Below are positions 60,079-63,248 of a stretch of DNA of 63,248 bases, one piece after another (within the stretch, counting starts at the first letter, position 1; every line of letters starts with the position of its first letter). The position numbers and the translations under genes are program-made. Below the pieces are notes generated by a model. The model ran no database searches, was not told where the DNA came from, and worked only from the letters and a program-made list of their open reading frames with translations. The DNA is taken from NCBI RefSeq assembly GCF_900188325.1, contig NZ_FZPD01000008.1, positions 1 to 63,248 of the forward strand. The letters are read 5' to 3'. The stretch comes from Ekhidna lutea (GTDB lineage: Bacteria; Bacteroidota; Bacteroidia; Cytophagales; Cyclobacteriaceae).

Positions 60079-63000
60079 ATGTTTAGCTTCCGCCAGCTGT
60101 TAATTATTTGTGTTGTATTGTATGCTTACAGTGCAACCTCCCAGAGAGGAAAGATCATCACCACAGCCGCCACCAGTGTGATGGACCCCAACGGGGATGG
60201 ATATATATCTCTCGATAATACAGGCTTTTCCAACGACGGATATTACGTAGACGAATTTGAGATTCCTATGTTTGCGCTCCCTGTTTTCGGAGATGGGGAC
60301 ACTTTGAATGATGCCCAGGCCGGAGGTAATTGTGGGGTAACTGACCTCACTGTTGATAGTACCGGAGCGGCAGCCTATGCTGCATTAGATGACAATGACA
60401 ACCTTATTTTCCGATTACGCTTAGCTGAAGAACGCAACAGTGTTCAGGCCTATACCATTCTAATCGACACTGATGGTAAATTAGGTGCTACCGATCCCAA
60501 CAGTACTGGTGTAAATGCAGGGTTTGAAATTGATATTACATTCATTAAGAAACAAGGTATTTATGTATATGATATTGACGGAATAGATAGTTGTCCAACA
60601 GAGTTACTTTCATATGATGTAGATGATTATTCACAGGTTTCGATTGCGGATATCGTAAGCTGCGGAAATGAAGATTATTTCATTGACTTCTACTTACCAT
60701 TTGGAGATTTAACCACTGAATTTGGGATTACTGAAGATAGTGAACTTCAATTCATTGTCGTCACCAACATCTCCGGGACTTGTGCCATGGCTGGGAAAAT
60801 ATCTGACATAGGTGGTGTTGACGATACAGAATATGGCGGGTGCATAACCTGTGCTTTTGAAGATTTAGCCTCCAACCAATGTCCGGTTCCTTTCAGTGAA
60901 CTACAAGAAGGAGGAAGTGGATTTGCTTCGGGATCAACCCCGGAACCGGAGCTGGAAACACCTTTAAAAGAAGGAGATACGGTGATTTCCGGAAAGGCAG
61001 ATCCAGAAGCAGAAGTTTATATTGATGTGTATGATATCAACGATGCTTTGGTTGAATCCGACACCTCTCAGGTCGACACAGATAGTCTTTGGAGTGTAAC
61101 ATTAACTTTGCCTCTAAGTCAGGGTGATTCTGTTGTTGCTGTTGCTCAAATAGCTGGAAATTGCGACTCACAAGCATCAGGATCCCAGGTCAGTTTTGCT
61201 GTTGTGGTACTGAACACAAAACCAACAATTAGTGGCACTGCCACAGCATTAGCATACACAGAAAATGATGGAGGTATACCAGCAGATCCAGGAGTGGTTG
61301 CAAGTGATAATGAAGATTTAGATTTCGTATACGCTACCGTTAAAATTTCCAATGGATATGAATCAACAGAAGATGCCCTGAGCTTTACCGATCAATTGGG
61401 TCTCACCGGAAGTTATGATGCTGGAACTGCTACTATGACCATTACTGGAGACGCAACAGTCGATGACTATAATACTGCGCTCCAAAGTATAGCTTATACA
61501 AATAGTAGTGAAGATCCTGTCGAATCTACTCGGACATTAACATTCATTATCAATGATGGAACAGAAGATAGTGATCCATTTACACGCGATATCACTGTTT
61601 CTGCTGAAAATGATGCGCCTGTTCTTACTGGAACAGCAGGATCTACTGAGTATACTACGGAAACTCCACCATTCGTGGTTAATTCTACTTTTTCAATTAC
61701 AGATGTTGATAACACGCAGATTGCCTCTGCGGAAGTTTTCGTGGTTCAGTCTAGCAATAACACTTTCGTTGATGGGGATGAGCTAAGCTTTACAAATACA
61801 ACTGAAATTACAGGCTCATACAACTCAACCACAGGTGTGCTGACACTTTCAGGTTCAAGCTCACTGGCTAATTATGCTGCAGCGTTAAATAGTATTGAAT
61901 TCGAGTATAATCCACCGGGCACGGCAAATGAGAATACAAGGAAAATAACCTTTAATGTCTCAGATGGAATAAGTAACAGCAACTTCATCAACCACTTTAT
62001 CACTTTTGCTACAAGTACTAACTTTCCTCCGGAAGTAATTGAGGTAAACGGAGAGCCTGTTGTGGGTGCAGTTGATTTGACCACCAATGAAGACTCCTCT
62101 GTCGAAGTTTGTTTAACAGTTAATGATCCGGACGGTGATCTGGTAACTGTGACTATTACAACACCGCCTACTAATGGAACGGCTGGCACTATCAACGAAG
62201 TAGATGGTGAATTTTGCTTCAGTTACACTCCAAATGCTGATTTTAATGGCACGGAAACTATTGTATTGGAAGCATGTGATGCTCTTAGCGAGTGTAATAC
62301 CGCAAATGTCACAATCAATATTGATATTTCACCCGTTAATGACCCGCCAGTAATAGCTCCATCAACTGTATCTGCAGACGAGAAAACAACCACCGAGTTA
62401 TGTATTAACCCAGGTGACATAACTGATATTGAAGGGGACACGCATGAATTTACCTCTGGAACATCTGTTAACGGAGGAACAGTAGTGGATGGCACAGCAG
62501 ATGATTTATGCTTTGATTACACACCACCAACAGGTTTTATTGGAACTGATCAAGTAGAAGTGACTATATGTGATAGTGCTGATCCTACTGTCTGTTCAAC
62601 AACCACAGTCGACGTGGAGGTTGTTAGCGTTAATGAAAACCCAATCATCTATGTAAATGGAATAGACTCTGAAACTATGACTATAGAAACCTTCGAGGAT
62701 TCGGTAAAGGTTTTCTGTTTTTCTGTTGTGGATGTAGATGGTGATAACGTTAGTACACTTTCCATTAATAAAATTTCCGGAAACGGCACACTGATAGCGG
62801 CTGCCACTGAGTTTTGTTACGAATACACACCAGTTCCTGATGAAAATGGAATACCCTCCGTTTGGGAAATTACCATCGAAGATGATGGTACAGGAAATCT
62901 GACAGATATGGTTACAGTTACCCTTAATCTGGCGGCCGTCAATGACTACCCAACACTTGCTGACATTGCTGACCCAGCTGCCATCGATGAAGATGCAACG

Positions 63001-63248
63001 GAACAGACTGTTAATCTTTCGGGGATTTCTGCTGGAGGTGGTGAGACGCAGACACTCTCTGTGACGGCTACTTCAAGTAATACTGCTTTGATTCCTGATC
63101 CAACGGTGACTTATACCAGCGCCGAGGCTACAGGTTCTTTGACTTACACCCCGGTTGCTGATCAGTCCGGTACAGCCACCATCACCGTAACTGTTGATGA
63201 TGGACAGGCTGCTAACAATACCGTTTCCAAAACTTTTACCGTAACCGT
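60079..63248 (+). CDS. giant secreted repeat protein, partial (runs off the window)
   Basis: Open frame of 1056 codons from ATG 60079 to the edge. A signal peptide (MFSFRQLLIICVVLYAYSATSQ) leads into a DUF11/adhesin-like N-terminal domain of about 280 residues (GKIITTAATSVMDPNGDGYIS; FEIDITFIKKQGIYVYDIDG) with several cysteines. Cadherin/Ig-like repeats follow from about residue 360, with DGTEDSDPFTRDITV, FEYNPPGTANEN and SVNENPII. The last unit includes VTATSSNTALIPDP, kin to the repeats at the left edge. Gene-size proteins like this are surface adhesins of gliding or biofilm Bacteroidetes; the sorting domain is out of view. Confidence 0.85.
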   Translation, partial: MFSFRQLLIICVVLYAYSATSQRGKIITTAATSVMDPNGDGYISLDNTGFSNDGYYVDEFEIPMFALPVFGDGDTLNDAQAGGNCGVTDLTVDSTGAAAYAALDDNDNLIFRLRLAEERNSVQAYTILIDTDGKLGATDPNSTGVNAGFEIDITFIKKQGIYVYDIDGIDSCPTELLSYDVDDYSQVSIADIVSCGNEDYFIDFYLPFGDLTTEFGITEDSELQFIVVTNISGTCAMAGKISDIGGVDDTEYGGCITCAFEDLASNQCPVPFSELQEGGSGFASGSTPEPELETPLKEGDTVISGKADPEAEVYIDVYDINDALVESDTSQVDTDSLWSVTLTLPLSQGDSVVAVAQIAGNCDSQASGSQVSFAVVVLNTKPTISGTATALAYTENDGGIPADPGVVASDNEDLDFVYATVKISNGYESTEDALSFTDQLGLTGSYDAGTATMTITGDATVDDYNTALQSIAYTNSSEDPVESTRTLTFIINDGTEDSDPFTRDITVSAENDAPVLTGTAGSTEYTTETPPFVVNSTFSITDVDNTQIASAEVFVVQSSNNTFVDGDELSFTNTTEITGSYNSTTGVLTLSGSSSLANYAAALNSIEFEYNPPGTANENTRKITFNVSDGISNSNFINHFITFATSTNFPPEVIEVNGEPVVGAVDLTTNEDSSVEVCLTVNDPDGDLVTVTITTPPTNGTAGTINEVDGEFCFSYTPNADFNGTETIVLEACDALSECNTANVTINIDISPVNDPPVIAPSTVSADEKTTTELCINPGDITDIEGDTHEFTSGTSVNGGTVVDGTADDLCFDYTPPTGFIGTDQVEVTICDSADPTVCSTTTVDVEVVSVNENPIIYVNGIDSETMTIETFEDSVKVFCFSVVDVDGDNVSTLSINKISGNGTLIAAATEFCYEYTPVPDENGIPSVWEITIEDDGTGNLTDMVTVTLNLAAVNDYPTLADIADPAAIDEDATEQTVNLSGISAGGGETQTLSVTATSSNTALIPDPTVTYTSAEATGSLTYTPVADQSGTATITVTVDDGQAANNTVSKTFTVT

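Noticed and set aside
1-63248. Prophage or IS element
   Set aside because: No terminase, portal, integrase or transposase-like protein is found in any frame.

Overview
The window looks like a contig from a marine-type Bacteroidota, most likely a Cytophagales relative. The evidence is the mix of lineages: PadR regulators paired with FtsX-like permeases carrying a permease prefix domain, LytS/LytTR signalling, many Bacteroidetes-style lipoproteins, a DUF4407 protein, and giant Ig/cadherin-repeat surface proteins. Start codons include TTG and GTG, and few genes show a Shine-Dalgarno. I saw no rRNA, tRNA, CRISPR array, phage gene or recognisable transposase. The genus cannot be fixed from sequence alone.

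Layout. 1-4322 (minus) and 60079-63248 (plus) are two giant secreted repeat proteins that both run off the window; the left one ends inside nearly identical 345-bp tandem repeats. 4543-9950 holds an outer-membrane barrel protein, an EcsC protein, a DUF1801 protein and a PadR/permease pair. 9980-25459 is a molybdenum-cofactor island: a two-subunit IorAB-type hydroxylase, a cofactor-maturation trio (cysteine desulfurase, XdhC, MocA-like), moaD-moaE-moaA-moaC-mobA-MoeB/rhodanese-TauE-moeA, an FdhF/YdeP oxidoreductase and a cation transporter. 25596-32886 carries lipoproteins, a membrane LytTR regulator, an exported run (dioxygenase-like, YceI, DUF1579-like, Cys-rich) and a second PadR/permease pair.

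33025-35982 is the most striking gene: a single 985-residue fusion of an HsdR-like PD-(D/E)XK nuclease to a STAND-type P-loop NTPase, a plausible one-gene anti-phage system. It lies between two exact 19-bp copies of the permease 3' end. 36162-49425 is ordinary accessory content (TlpA-like, collagen-like lipoprotein, DUF4407, hydrolases, LytS/LytTR pair, a frameshifted lipoprotein). 49418-54163 is a signalling block with two histidine kinases around three receiver-only regulators. 54304-59013 is a translesion/error-prone polymerase pair (dinB, dnaE) interrupted by a DUF559 nuclease gene flanked by 62-bp palindromic direct repeats. A second gene-end relic, an 83 % identical copy of the last 69 bases of dnaE, lies at 59931-59999 beyond a small STAS-like gene.

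A theme runs through the window: several single accessory genes sit between direct repeats or between a gene and a second copy of that gene's 3' end. This suggests repeated cassette-like insertion without resident recombinases.
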